A stretch of 64,000 nucleotides of DNA from Neodiprion pinetum (taxonomy: Eukaryota > Arthropoda > Insecta > Hymenoptera > Diprionidae). Of the stretch, positions 50,501 to 59,682 are shown piece after piece. The translations under genes and the position numbers were made by a program. The notes beneath the pieces are model-generated. The model did no database searches. It was not told the origin of the DNA and was given only the letters and a program-made list of their open reading frames with translations. Location of the stretch: assembly GCF_021155775.2 (NCBI RefSeq), contig NC_060235.2, positions 43,186,701 to 43,250,700 of the forward strand. The letters are read 5' to 3'. The stretch's first letter is position 1; every line of letters starts with the position of its first letter.

Positions 50501-51914
50501 TTGGCATTTATTTTAATTGTCCAGTGTTCGGATGCAAAGAATCAGCAAAATTATTAATTCGAAACTGAATAACGGAATCGAATGAAACATTGGTATAAAT
50601 TATTCCCTTCCTTTGCGATACTGGAAAATTCTATTCAAATGAATAACATCGTCTGCATGGTAATTTTCATTATCCCCCTCTCCCTTACGATACATTACAT
50701 TGAATAAAAAACATCGGTCTTTCCCTTATCCGCTTTTAACCACGCGAATCTATTAGGAGAAAGTATAATTTTTCATCTCATTCCATATTTGGTTCGGCGT
50801 GAACAGATAAAGAAAAGCCACCTGGTTTATCCATCATGGGTACCCTAAAAAGTCTGCAATGTATGGACAGGTAGGTATTTACGGTGGGACTTATATCATA
50901 TTTGTTTATCAGCATTACAGCAGCTTACGTATGAACAAGTAAGTGACTCATTTCAGTTTTGATGCACGAGTATGCGTACGTATATGTATAAATGTATATT
51001 GTGCGTGCGTGTGTAGATACTTATCAAAAAATGGCATAAGCGAGATCTCTGTGGTTATAAGAAAAGGTTCCGTGACCAAATGCTGCACTTATTCCGGTAT
51101 GTTGTCACGTTTTTAAACATCGAATGCAACAGCAAATCTGCATGATGTTACATACAGTGTGTATACCTGTAGAAACTTAGATCACACGTCACGAATAATC
51201 ACCTAATTTTATACAATCTTATGTTCACGTTGTGTGTTAATTGTAGACTATGGGCTATAAGATAGTGGATTGTAAAAGATATTGTACATACTCGCATGTA
51301 TGTGCTTGCATGTGTAGCGTGTTCATTCCTCTATGAAATAACATATATCCTACTCCATAATAAGCTCACCAGCATAATTTCACTCTTAAACTCGTGACAA
51401 TGTTAAAACCATAATTTTTCTCCTTTACCCTGGATCTCAGAAGAAGACTACGGCTCAGCAAACCTGTAATACGAAGATTATATTTTCAGTAGATAGATTC
51501 ATTTTTTTTTGTCACAACTACGTGAGATTTAACTACATATTAATGAGTAATAATGAAAAGTTTAAAATAGTGAGGCAATAATAAACTGTTTTGGCACCTG
51601 CAAAAGATTGGAAAACTTACAGTTTTCATATTTTCAACACGTTTATAAACGGGCAATAGTCTACAGGATACCAGATAATTGAGAAAAATTTTTCTTCCCT
51701 GTCTAGAATGTACCCATAATGAACTGTCAGCGACATTATCACGTTGCCTTTCCGTGGAACGCTCAAGAGTCAATCCAAGAACACTTTATTACTGTTTAGA
51801 CGCTTGCGCAGTATCAATTAACATATTGTTATTATTAACATTACGAATATTATTACATTAACTCACCGTGTGTTACATGTGATATAATATATTATATATA
51901 TTACACACACACGT

Positions 51915-51955
<41 letters not shown>

Positions 51956-52499
51956 AAGCACCTTGATTAAAAAAATCTGTGGTCTATGTCCTATTTCATT
52001 CTATTCGCACCTCCTTCTTTTCCTTCTTCGACGTGTTAGAAAGTGTAATAAAAAAAAGTATCTGACGCCGTGTCTGTCTCACCGTTATCTTTCCATCGAT
52101 CTATCGTCTCGCTTCTTGAAAACAACATTGCCGGAAATTCATTTTACGGAGGGAATTTCGTAGATCGAACACGAAACCATCACAAAATAGTTCATGGTTT
52201 CAATAATAAATTCTAGCCAACACCTTCAGAGGACACGTAATCACATCCCGAGGTGTAGTCACATATAAAAGATGATATCTACCCACTACCTCAATAACCA
52301 GGGCACCTAACATTTCAACGAACTATATCAGCACGTGCTTGAGGTTCATCCCTATTGTTACCCTTCCCCTACCGCGGCATTCCCACTTGGGGTTACCTAT
52401 TCAATGCTTCCACCAGGTGCAGAGGCAGCAGGTCCACCCGCATCGGCGTCTCTCCGGTGAGACGTTTTCCTCGAAGCGAGATTTGATCGTAGGCTATTG
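47600..52499 (-). other. AT-rich block downstream of pico; probable long 3' UTR plus intergenic DNA
   Basis: Immediately after the pico stop the DNA becomes strikingly AT-rich for nearly 5 kb, poorer in CpG than the sequence to its left, and without long reading frames. Minus-strand AATAAA hexamers occur at 51785-51790, 50507-50512 and 49836-49841, among others. A long AT-rich 3' UTR beside a regulatory adaptor gene is plausible, but the true cleavage site cannot be decided by eye. The block includes the alternating-dinucleotide tract at 51877-51957. Confidence 0.35.
51877..51957. repeat. compound (TA)n-(CA)n-(CG)n-(CA)n-(TA)n tract
   Basis: A block of alternating purine and pyrimidine: ATATAT, then ACACAC, GTACGCGCGCGC, a (CA) run and finally ATATATAT. 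It lies about 600 bases downstream of the pico stop, inside its probable 3' UTR. Confidence 0.95.
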
Positions 52500-53855
52500 T
52501 CAGTGCATGGCTCTCGTAGTGAGGTGAGTTGTGTCGGCCCTCTTCGGGGGTGGGGGTGGTGGCCTTCGTTTCCCAGCAATGGCGTTGGCGATGTTGTTCG
52601 TGCGGTTCTCGTCCGCAAACCTGACGCTCGCTGTAGTTTTCGTCGGACTGCTCGCGTATTCTACGGGGGCGTTGGGGTCCGTAGCATAAACGTTTTCGTA
52701 AAGATTGTAAGCACCGTAGTGCTCCTGAACCCAGTTAGAGACGTTGGTTTCCCTGTAGTCGGCGATGGCTGGCGGAGGATCCCGGAAGCCAAGTACCTCG
52801 TGAGGAGTCGTCGTCGTGTCGAGTTTGCACTTTTGGGCAACCTGCCACTTCTTACGCATCACCCTCTGCAAATCCTTCAAGAAATCTCTGGGCGGCGCCT
52901 GGTCGGAGGCAGCTAACTTTTTCGGTGACGTGAGCTTCGTGCTGTTCGACCTCCTGGGAGGCATGGGTTTCCTCTGCGGCAACGCCGGACTTCCTTGATC
53001 CTGTTGCGGTGGTAAATTGAACGTGATCTTTTTCCCGGTACCGGTCTTAGCCTTTGGCGATGTTGGGGGCTCCTGTATGGTTACCCTCCTCTGTGGTTGG
53101 GGGCTAGCAGCTGCCTTGAGCTCGGCGAGGTACGGAGGCGCTGCGTAGTGGCTGCTGCCCTGCTTCAACGCGCTACGCCGCACCGTGTCCATGTTAGGGT
53201 TGGGCCTTATGGGCTGGCTGCCGTGCTGAAGAGATCCGCCGTATATCGACTCCGTTTTAGAGTTTTGTCTACCCGGCAGAGAGTTGTGCTGAGTGCCATA
53301 TGCCGGGGGTGGAACAAAGGGTGGTGGGACCGCCGCGAAGCATGGGCTACCGGACATCCCCGAGGAGGCAGGCGACATGGGAGTAATGCTCGACGGGTAG
53401 GAGTTGGTGGGCGTTGAGCAGTTGGAACCGTTCGAACTACTCGTCCCATTGCCACCATGGGATGTCAGGCTCTCGGAGTAAATCTGCCCATTATTGTTCG
53501 CCGTCGCGTAAATCTGGTTTACCACTTCGAGCGAGCGTGTCGGTGTTCCATCCGGTGATAGTGAGTTCGTAGGCGTTGACTGCTTCGGCCTTGCCCGTCT
53601 TATGGTCCCAGTTTCACCGACCAGGGGGCTCGGTGGTGGCGGAAGAGACGCGAGACTCAAGGAAGAGCCGGTCAGGTCCGGGCTATGGCAAGTTGGAAGT
53701 TCTCCAGGGGCGGGAGGTGGCGGGAGACTATCCAGAGAGAGGTTTGACCGGAACATCTCCGGGGGTGGAGGAGGCAGGGGTTCACCGTCAGATTCCGCCT
53801 CGTCAGTTCCTCTGGACGGTGAGGGTGGCGGTGGCAGAGACGTTATCGAATCCAT
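52500..53855 (-). CDS. pico: pico exon 8 (proline-rich Ena/VASP- and SH3-binding tail, stop codon)
   Basis: The acceptor is a long T run ending in tag directly before ATG GAT TCG. This 1356-base exon encodes residues 604-1054 and a stop codon. It contains repeated LPPPP units (SITSLPPPPSP, EPLPPPPPE, SLDSLPPPPAP, LASLPPPPSP), PPPFVPPPAY and a final KRRPPPPPPKR. LPPPP fits the EVH1-binding consensus of Ena/VASP, and the Arg/Lys-flanked runs fit SH3 or profilin binding. Near the end is a well-conserved block (PPRDFLKDLQRVMRKKWQVA and QEHYGAYNLYENVYATDPN). The protein ends THLTTRAMH. Confidence 0.97.
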   Translation of the reverse strand: MDSITSLPPPPSPSRGTDEAESDGEPLPPPPPEMFRSNLSLDSLPPPPAPGELPTCHSPDLTGSSLSLASLPPPPSPLVGETGTIRRARPKQSTPTNSLSPDGTPTRSLEVVNQIYATANNNGQIYSESLTSHGGNGTSSSNGSNCSTPTNSYPSSITPMSPASSGMSGSPCFAAVPPPFVPPPAYGTQHNSLPGRQNSKTESIYGGSLQHGSQPIRPNPNMDTVRRSALKQGSSHYAAPPYLAELKAAASPQPQRRVTIQEPPTSPKAKTGTGKKITFNLPPQQDQGSPALPQRKPMPPRRSNSTKLTSPKKLAASDQAPPRDFLKDLQRVMRKKWQVAQKCKLDTTTTPHEVLGFRDPPPAIADYRETNVSNWVQEHYGAYNLYENVYATDPNAPVEYASSPTKTTASVRFADENRTNNIANAIAGKRRPPPPPPKRADTTHLTTRAMH

Positions 53856-56800
53856 CTAAAAAAAAAGGGAGCGAAAAAATGAGTGTTCAATAAGTCTGTC
53901 GCAACCAGTGGGATTCTAAAAATTTCGTCAGGGGGGTGAAGGGAGCTCAATTCTACAAAGAAATTTCGAATAATGTTTTTCCTGAGCAAAAATTTCAATC
54001 CGATTGGGATCAGGGCTTCATGAGGTTTTTATCTGAATCAGTCAAGGAACTGCCTGATCAGACTTTGGAAAATGATTTATTGGACATATCAGTTTCTGAA
54101 ATTCTATAAAATATGATTTTTATTGCATAGATGCAAAGAAAATACCATAAATAAGTAGCTGATACCAGTAAGTAAACATCCATGTGATACTTTCATAGCA
54201 GGAGCGCCAAGGATTCCCATGACGCCTTCTTATTGGGCACGGTACTTGCAATATATCAGGTTAAGTCAGGGTCAAATCAGGCACGTCGTAATAGAGTTTG
54301 CCTGACTTGCACATAATTAGACGCTGATCTCAGGTATGCTGTAGTAGAGTTTGTTATTCCAAGTTTGCATATCTTAGTCAGACATGCCTGAAGTTCACCT
54401 GATCAGACCTTGATGACACATTGGGCTAGCCTTATAAAATCTCTACTCGGGTTTTTGGATAAAGTCTGTCATGCAATCAAGTATCGATGACTTTCTCAAA
54501 CTTGTACTACATGGTTACAGGCTTGGGAGATGACTGGGCTTTGATTTTTTTGGCCTTTCTTTTGTTTCTCATCCTTCCGAAAATACGAAAGTGTACAAAG
54601 AGTGTAAAAACTCCAACAATTTTTATTCTTTGGACATTTTATGTAAGCGTCATTGAGTGAAAAAGTAATAAGACAAAAATCATTTCCGAGAACCTCGTTA
54701 CTTTCACTGGACTGCCCACCAAACATAATCAGCCATTGAGTAACAAACGAGTTGCGAAACAAAATTTCAAATAGGTATGATTTATCATTTGACAAGAAGA
54801 ATGAAAACAGTAGCGATAATAATCAGAGACCCAATTTATAAATTAAACCCTAAGTTTCGTGGGAGGTCTTGAAAAAAGCGAGGAATTCTTGCTTGACATT
54901 TACCATGCATTGTTGTATTGGGCTAGTCGGAGTCTTGGATTCGATGCTTTCCGTCCTAGAGTAGGTAATAGGACTAGCTCTTTCTCTGACCGGAGTCCCC
55001 GGAGGTACGGGACTGACGGGAGTCGCATTTCCCGATCTGTGATGTCTTTTCAGAGTCCCAGACCCATCGGAGTCAGTCCCGCTTCTCCGCCTGCTATGCC
55101 TTCTTGTTAAAGTGCCTGACCCCGAACTGGTAGGGCTTGGACAGCTATCCGGTTCATCACGTACCGTTTCTCCGACTTCCTTGAGTTGGCGCGTTATCGA
55201 GGTAAGCGGTAGCTTCGGATTCATTGAAGGTTTCCGTTTAATCGTGCCCGTTGGGAATTCCCCACACTCAAAAGCCACCTGACAGCGATAAAGCGGTGTC
55301 ATTACAAGCAGTTTGTCTTAATTAGATCATCACGATTATACCCATGATTCAAACGTCTCAACTTACCTCACAACTGCTTGAAGCTCCGTCGGACATACAG
55401 CCAGAGGAACTAGAGCTGCTAGCTCTACTGAGCCTACCTTCGCTTACCACGTTTCTTGAATTCTCTGTGAACTGCCTTGCGTTGTCGTTTGTCGTATTGT
55501 ACTGAGTTTGATTTGGGGGTGTTGCTATCGAACTGACCGAGCAAGACCTGGCGTGGGCCAACAGGTCGAGATCTTCCTGTGCCAATTCGTCTACGAGAGT
55601 TCTGTAGTTCTCCATAAGTTGTCTGCCATATTTTGCTATTCGTATGCCGACCATCCACCTCTCCAGAGCCGCACTGTCTTCCGCGCACAAGAACTTTATG
55701 TACTTGGTAGATTTTGGCTGCTGAAGCCTCGGGTGTTTCACGGCAAAGCAGAAGTCAGTCGGGGCTTTGTATTTCTTCTTCCAACTAATACCGTAATACA
55801 CTTGGTTGACGTCAAACGTTGCCAGGCACACAAGGTCCCGAGCGCTTCTCGCCTTCTCCTTCGGCCAATAATAAAGACCAGATGCTCGCAAGATAAAGTG
55901 ATACCTTTTCCAGCCCTTTTTACTGTCCGATTTCAAATACAGTGGACCTTCGATCTGAGAGAGTAAAGTAATACATACTATATTATAACTATTATGTCAC
56001 AGTTGTCAAACTCTACATTAAAGTGCGTAACATCAGTTCAATTCAGATGTGGAACATCAATATCTTAATTTATAAGAATTAGTAGTTCTACCTCAGGCAC
56101 TCCCGCGTTACTGCTGGAGAAGAACTCCTCCAATAGAATATTTCGCGAGTGATCGTCGTATTCTGCGTTACTTCTGTCTGATGGCCCAAGAAGGAATTTC
56201 TCTGCTGAGAGAAACAACTGCGTTTTGTCGGGACGTTCCACGAAGAGTAACTTATTTTTGGAGTCCCTCGTCCATAGGAGCAGGTTTTCTACCAATAGCT
56301 CGTGGTCTTCGTATACCCTTTCTAGAAAATGCAAGAACAACAATCGTTAATACTGATGTTTTAAAACAGTGTTAACAAATTTGTCCTCGTAGCTGAAAGT
56401 GACTTACCCATGAAAAGATCAGGGAGATGCTCCACCACTGCCCATTTGGGGTCCATCGGTACGTGATTTTTGTCTGCCAAGAGCCTGCATACATGTGCAA
56501 CGCTCATTCCCTCATCGACCAAAAGGCTCTTACCACTGCCGTCGAGCGTGAAGGCTTTGATGAAAAGTTTCTGCACGCTTGCCTCTCGGATCTTTTCCAG
56601 TGCGAGACGAATTTTTTCAGCCTTTGCCCTGCCTGCGGCGTCTGGAAACAAAGGCATCGATTAGCTACGTGCTATACGCGAAAATCAAAGTGGGAGGACA
56701 ATCAACTTACCCATAAGGTGATGCGGTTGCTGTTGCGGAACGGTGTGCATATTGTTCTGAGGTGGTTTGTGTCCGGAGCCACTGCTGCTGGCCGAACTCT

Positions 56801-59682
56801 CGCTGGACAGCATCGATACCGTGTCTGAGAAGGCGCTGTCATTGTCAGGACTGTCCGTGCGCATTCCTGATGTGCAGAGTTGACGAGTATTATTCAAGTA
56901 CGGGAATATATCCGTTTATATACTCAACTCGAAAAACCTCGCGAGAGAACTTACCTCCATCATTTTTACTAATATCCGTGCTGTCTGTAGGGTTGATTCT
57001 CGTATTGTTCGGTCTTCCTTGCCTCTGAGAGTCCGGGGCTGGAGTTGCCGCGATATCACCGTCACAGCGTCGCTCCAAAGCACACAACTCACCAAGGATG
57101 GCATCCAGATCAACATCTTGAGAATCTGGAAAAAATATAGCACGGTCATGACGGTGGTGGTCTCAAGATTGTAAAGGAGATTATCCGCAGCAAACATCTC
57201 GGCAATTACACATGTACGTTTACTCAACCATTCCTTATTCAACTATATTTGCGCTCGAATATACCCTACCGATCGTAAGACTATGCAGTTTATCCTCCCC
57301 GAGCCGAATGGCGCAACCTATGGCTGGCTAATTTCCTGAGAAAACCAGTTTTACGCTAATTGCTTGGATATTTCTTTCTCTACTCCACACCTTACCACGC
57401 CTGTACCCGCGCTTCTAAGGACGGTACGGTAAATCTTTTCACTCCGAACATCAGACGATTGTCTACTTTTGCTCACTGAAGAAAAATGTCTACACGACAG
57501 GATAATGAACGTTCAAGTAGAAAGAATTTTACGCACTAACAATAAAGGTGTGTATCAGCAGACTAGTGGTCTGTGTTTTTCATATTTACACGAACGAAAT
57601 AAAATAAAGATAATAAATATCCATTGCAAAGACAATTTCTGTATTTTGTACTATGACCATTGTTAATCTCTACTTGAAATGGTTTGTTGAATACAAAATT
57701 AGCGTAAATACTACATGGAAGTTCACTTGGATTATCAATTTCGTGACATATCTCAAACTAGATTAGGTCTTTATGCAAAACAGTATTTCAATTCCTACTT
57801 CTCTTTCATTTCACTTAGAGATTATCTAGTACTCAGTTTTTAAAAACTGCAACGCTTTTACTCTATTTGCCCCGTTCACGTTGTATATCTGGAAAATTAG
57901 AAAAGAATTAAAAACACTTTTAGAATAGGTAAAGGGTTAAAAGCAAGATGTCCTTCGCTGTCGATGTTATATTCCAATAATTCCAATTATTGCATCCCTA
58001 TCTGATCATTACTTTGAAGCTCTACACGCAAGTAGGAATATTCGACATGTGAGATCAAACTTTTCGACACCGATTTCATTCATTTTTTCCATTCCGAACA
58101 TAAAGCCTTGAAGGCATATAACGCGATATGAGTGAAGCGCCGGATGGAATATGCACAAGGATGCTCAATCAGCCAGGAAATGCGTAATTAGATCCAATCA
58201 CAACACATAAATACGCTATCTTATCTGAACAGAATATGAACTGGCATTGTTTCACGGTGATAACGTGATTCGATAACATTGAAATAAAGCACAGCTTTTC
58301 ATATAAACGCACACAGTACATGTATGCATCCGTGCAAAGAAGCAAAGGAGACCGTACAGTATGTAAAAAGGCCTTGAAGCCCAAGGATAACAAAATTATG
58401 CTTTTTTCTAACAGACTAGTAAAACTAGTTGAGGGTAATTCGGGTGATTTAAGTATTATTTAAGCAGGCACGAAGGCGTAACATTCCATCGCGTAACTCG
58501 TTGCGCCCGAGCGTCACTCGCGTGGGATTTCTGACTCTTCGTTTTACCCTGGAACGTAGGTGTACGTCACTAAATATATATATATAGATATCCAGTATAT
58601 CATATTTTTCAAGCACAAGCTCGATAACAGTTTTGATCAAAACAAGGGATATTCTTCAACCTTTTTTCCCATCATATGGGAACCGCTGCTTTTCGGCTTA
58701 TTGTAAATGCATCCTTTAAGAGATTCTTGTAATTTGCCTATCTTCAGCGCAAGTCATCCACATCGAGTAATAAACCATTCGTTCGATAAATGCGTTTTCT
58801 TACGATTCAACGTTCGCTCTGAGTCACCATTATTCACCCATAAGAAATTAGAGGTACGGTAGTCTGTACGCTCGAAATGAATAGGTACTGTTCTTGCTAC
58901 ACGTAACGGAGTCTTTTCAAATAGGTATGTGGCATTTTAAACAAAGAAAGACTTTTTGTCTCTTTCTCTCTCTCTCTTTCTTTCTGTCTTCCTCCCTGTC
59001 TTACTAAAAACAAAAAGAACGCAAAGAGTGACGAGCGATGAAAAATGAGGCGATTTGATTGGAGTTTTTTCTGCACGATACTTGCATTCACCACATAAAG
59101 CAGCCATTTACACCATAATGTACCATAGGCAAGTGATGCAGGCGTAAGTGTTCAAACATGCATGACAGGGAAGCGAGAGAGGAGAAGGGAGATTAGGGTC
59201 AAAATTCTTTTATTATACCATTGGGTCATCTTTACTCTTGATAGCAGGAAAAAAAAAAAAAATATGCGATGAGCTAATGTATATTGACTAAATACAACTA
59301 GTAATTGGAGTAATGTACCCAAAATGAACTTGAATTTAACAGACAAGTCGCCAATCCACAGATAGAGCATCAGGTTGGCATGTTACAGGTAGCAGGTAGA
59401 ACGAAAATATGTCATGCATACGAGATACGTCTCTGAACATTGAAAACTTTGAATGCGATAGATTATCTGGAGCACGCAATAAGCAATTACGCTATCCGAA
59501 CTACTTGTGCGAATAACTCGTGCAGGTAGCTAGTATGGTCGCCATTTAGTGGCGCGTATAGGTGAGTGGCTGAGAGGTAGGAAAGAGAAAAAGAGAGGGA
59601 AAAGGCTTTGTCTCGAGGGGAAATTACCTTTGATGGTGAAGTATCCGAGTATGCTCTCGTTGCCGCCAGGATAAACGAGCAT
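52500..59682 (-). CDS. pico: pico / lamellipodin-RIAM family (MRL) adaptor, whole spliced coding region
   Basis: This is a Ras-association and PH domain adaptor of the Mig-10/RIAM/Lamellipodin family. By family knowledge such proteins bind Ras/Rap GTPases and phosphoinositides at the plasma membrane, recruit Ena/VASP through proline motifs, and bind talin to promote integrin activation, lamellipodia and tissue growth. Eight minus-strand exons are seen: 59682-59628, 57125-56955, 56866-56711, 56641-56408, 56321-56092, 55954-55367, 55278-54904 and 53855-52500. All introns are GT-AG and the phases run 1,1,1,1,0,0,0. The total is 3165 bases, giving 1054 residues. Domains: talin-site-like helix about residues 20-36, RA about 150-245, PH about 283-392, Ser/basic linker to about 603, proline-rich tail to 1054. 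The domain order is diagnostic and exons 2-8 are nearly certain. Exon 1 rests on its ATG, donor and matching phase. The symbol is taken from the Drosophila orthologue. Confidence 0.95.
53856..54903 (-). other. pico intron 7
   Basis: A 1048-base intron between the Ser-rich linker exon and the proline-rich exon. The section 54240-54440 contains two related stretches about 53 bases apart, around 54290 and 54343, sharing a gtartagagtttg core, and several CTGATC/GATCAG words. It looks like a weak degenerate repeat. No coding exon is seen. Confidence 0.5.
54904..55278 (-). CDS. pico: pico exon 7 (Ser/Thr/basic linker)
   Basis: Acceptor cgctgtcag and donor TGCATG|gtaaat bound a 375-base phase-0 exon, about residues 479-603. 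It encodes VAFECGEFPTGTIKRKPSMN and a stretch dense in Ser, Thr, Arg and Pro (TLTRRHSRRRSGTDSDGSGT; SPVPPGTPVRERASPITYSR), ending SPIQQCM. This region looks disordered, with likely phosphorylation sites. Read through the donor, the frame stays open for 17 codons to a stop at 54850-54852, so intron retention would give a short protein lacking the proline-rich tail. Confidence 0.93.
55367..55954 (-). CDS. pico: pico exon 6 (PH domain and Ser-rich linker)
   Basis: Acceptor ctctctcag and donor TGTGAG|gtaagt bound this exon, about residues 283-478. It opens IEGPLYLKSDSKKGWKRYHF, the first strands of the PH domain, and continues through LRASGLYYWPKEK to the C-terminal PH helix with its conserved Trp (ALERWMVGIRIAKYG). 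The PH fold spans about residues 283-392 and should bind phosphoinositides. Asp/Glu-Leu helix residues (TLVDELAQEDLDLLAHARS) follow, then a Ser-rich run. RA and PH are adjacent, as expected for a single structural unit. Confidence 0.97.
56092..56321 (-). CDS. pico: pico exon 5 (second part of RA domain)
   Basis: Acceptor cattttctag and donor CCTGAG|gtagaac bound this exon. It encodes about residues 206-282: RVYEDHELLVENLLLWTRDS, then KNKLLFVERPDKTQLFLSAE and the linker ending SSNAGVPE. The ERVYEDHE...ENLL segment is a signature of the RA-PH module in MRL and the related Grb7/10/14 proteins. The exon ends in phase 0, directly before the PH domain. Confidence 0.97.
56408..56641 (-). CDS. pico: pico exon 4 (coiled-coil helix and first part of RA domain)
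   Basis: Acceptor tttgtttccag and donor ATGG|gtaagt bound this exon. It encodes about residues 128-205: a charged helix AKAEKIRLALEKIREASVQK, then the start of the Ras-association ubiquitin-like fold (LFIKAFTLDGSGKSLLVDEG, then MSVAHVCRLLADKNHVPMDP). The helix preceding the RA domain matches the coiled coil placed there in MRL proteins. The reading continues into exon 5 through a split Glu codon. Confidence 0.97.
56711..56866 (-). CDS. pico: pico exon 3 (Ser-rich linker)
   Basis: Acceptor cacatcag and donor ATGG|gtaagt bound a 156-base phase-1 exon, about residues 76-127. It encodes MRTDSPDNDSAFSDTVSML followed by a Ser-rich run and a Gln/His stretch (QQQPHH). The DSAFSDTVSMLSSESSAS region is a typical conserved, probably phosphorylated segment just upstream of the RA-domain helix in this family. 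The intron to exon 4 is only 69 bases (56642-56710). Confidence 0.95.
56955..57125 (-). CDS. pico: pico exon 2 (N-terminal talin-site-like helix)
   Basis: The acceptor ttttttccag precedes the exon and the donor GGAG|gtaagt follows it. The translation starts with the remainder of an Asp codon and reads SQDVDLDAILGELCALERR, then a Ser/Thr/Asn-rich stretch ending KNDGG. The leucine-patterned acidic helix resembles the talin-binding segment at the N terminus of RIAM and lamellipodin, an assignment made from family knowledge. About residues 19-75 of the protein. The short intron to exon 3 is 88 bases (56867-56954). Confidence 0.9.
57126..59627 (-). other. pico intron 1
   Basis: A 2.5 kb GT-AG intron of ordinary AT-leaning sequence. 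It holds a short (TA)n/(ATAG) patch near 58574-58592, a pyrimidine-rich (CT)n patch near 58959-58982 and an A run near 59250-59262. I see no coding exon with credible splice sites and frame in it. Confidence 0.6.
59628..59682 (-). CDS. pico: pico exon 1 (proposed start exon)
   Basis: Reads MLVYPGGNESILGYFTIK and one further base, then a donor G|gtaattt. Phase 1 matches the acceptor of the next exon at 57125, so the join yields a Asp codon leading into SQDVDLDAILGELCALE. The next exon has no in-frame Met before the talin-site-like helix, so an upstream start exon of this kind is needed. The frame stays open for 15 further codons upstream without another ATG, so the start could also be spliced differently. 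It lies 2.5 kb from exon 2. An alternative first exon outside the window is possible. Confidence 0.55.

Noticed and set aside
53576..53893. Plus-strand frames opposite the pico tail (also at 52497-52916 and 53097-53417)
   Set aside because: They are antisense shadows of the proline-rich exon, whose codon bias leaves the other strand open.
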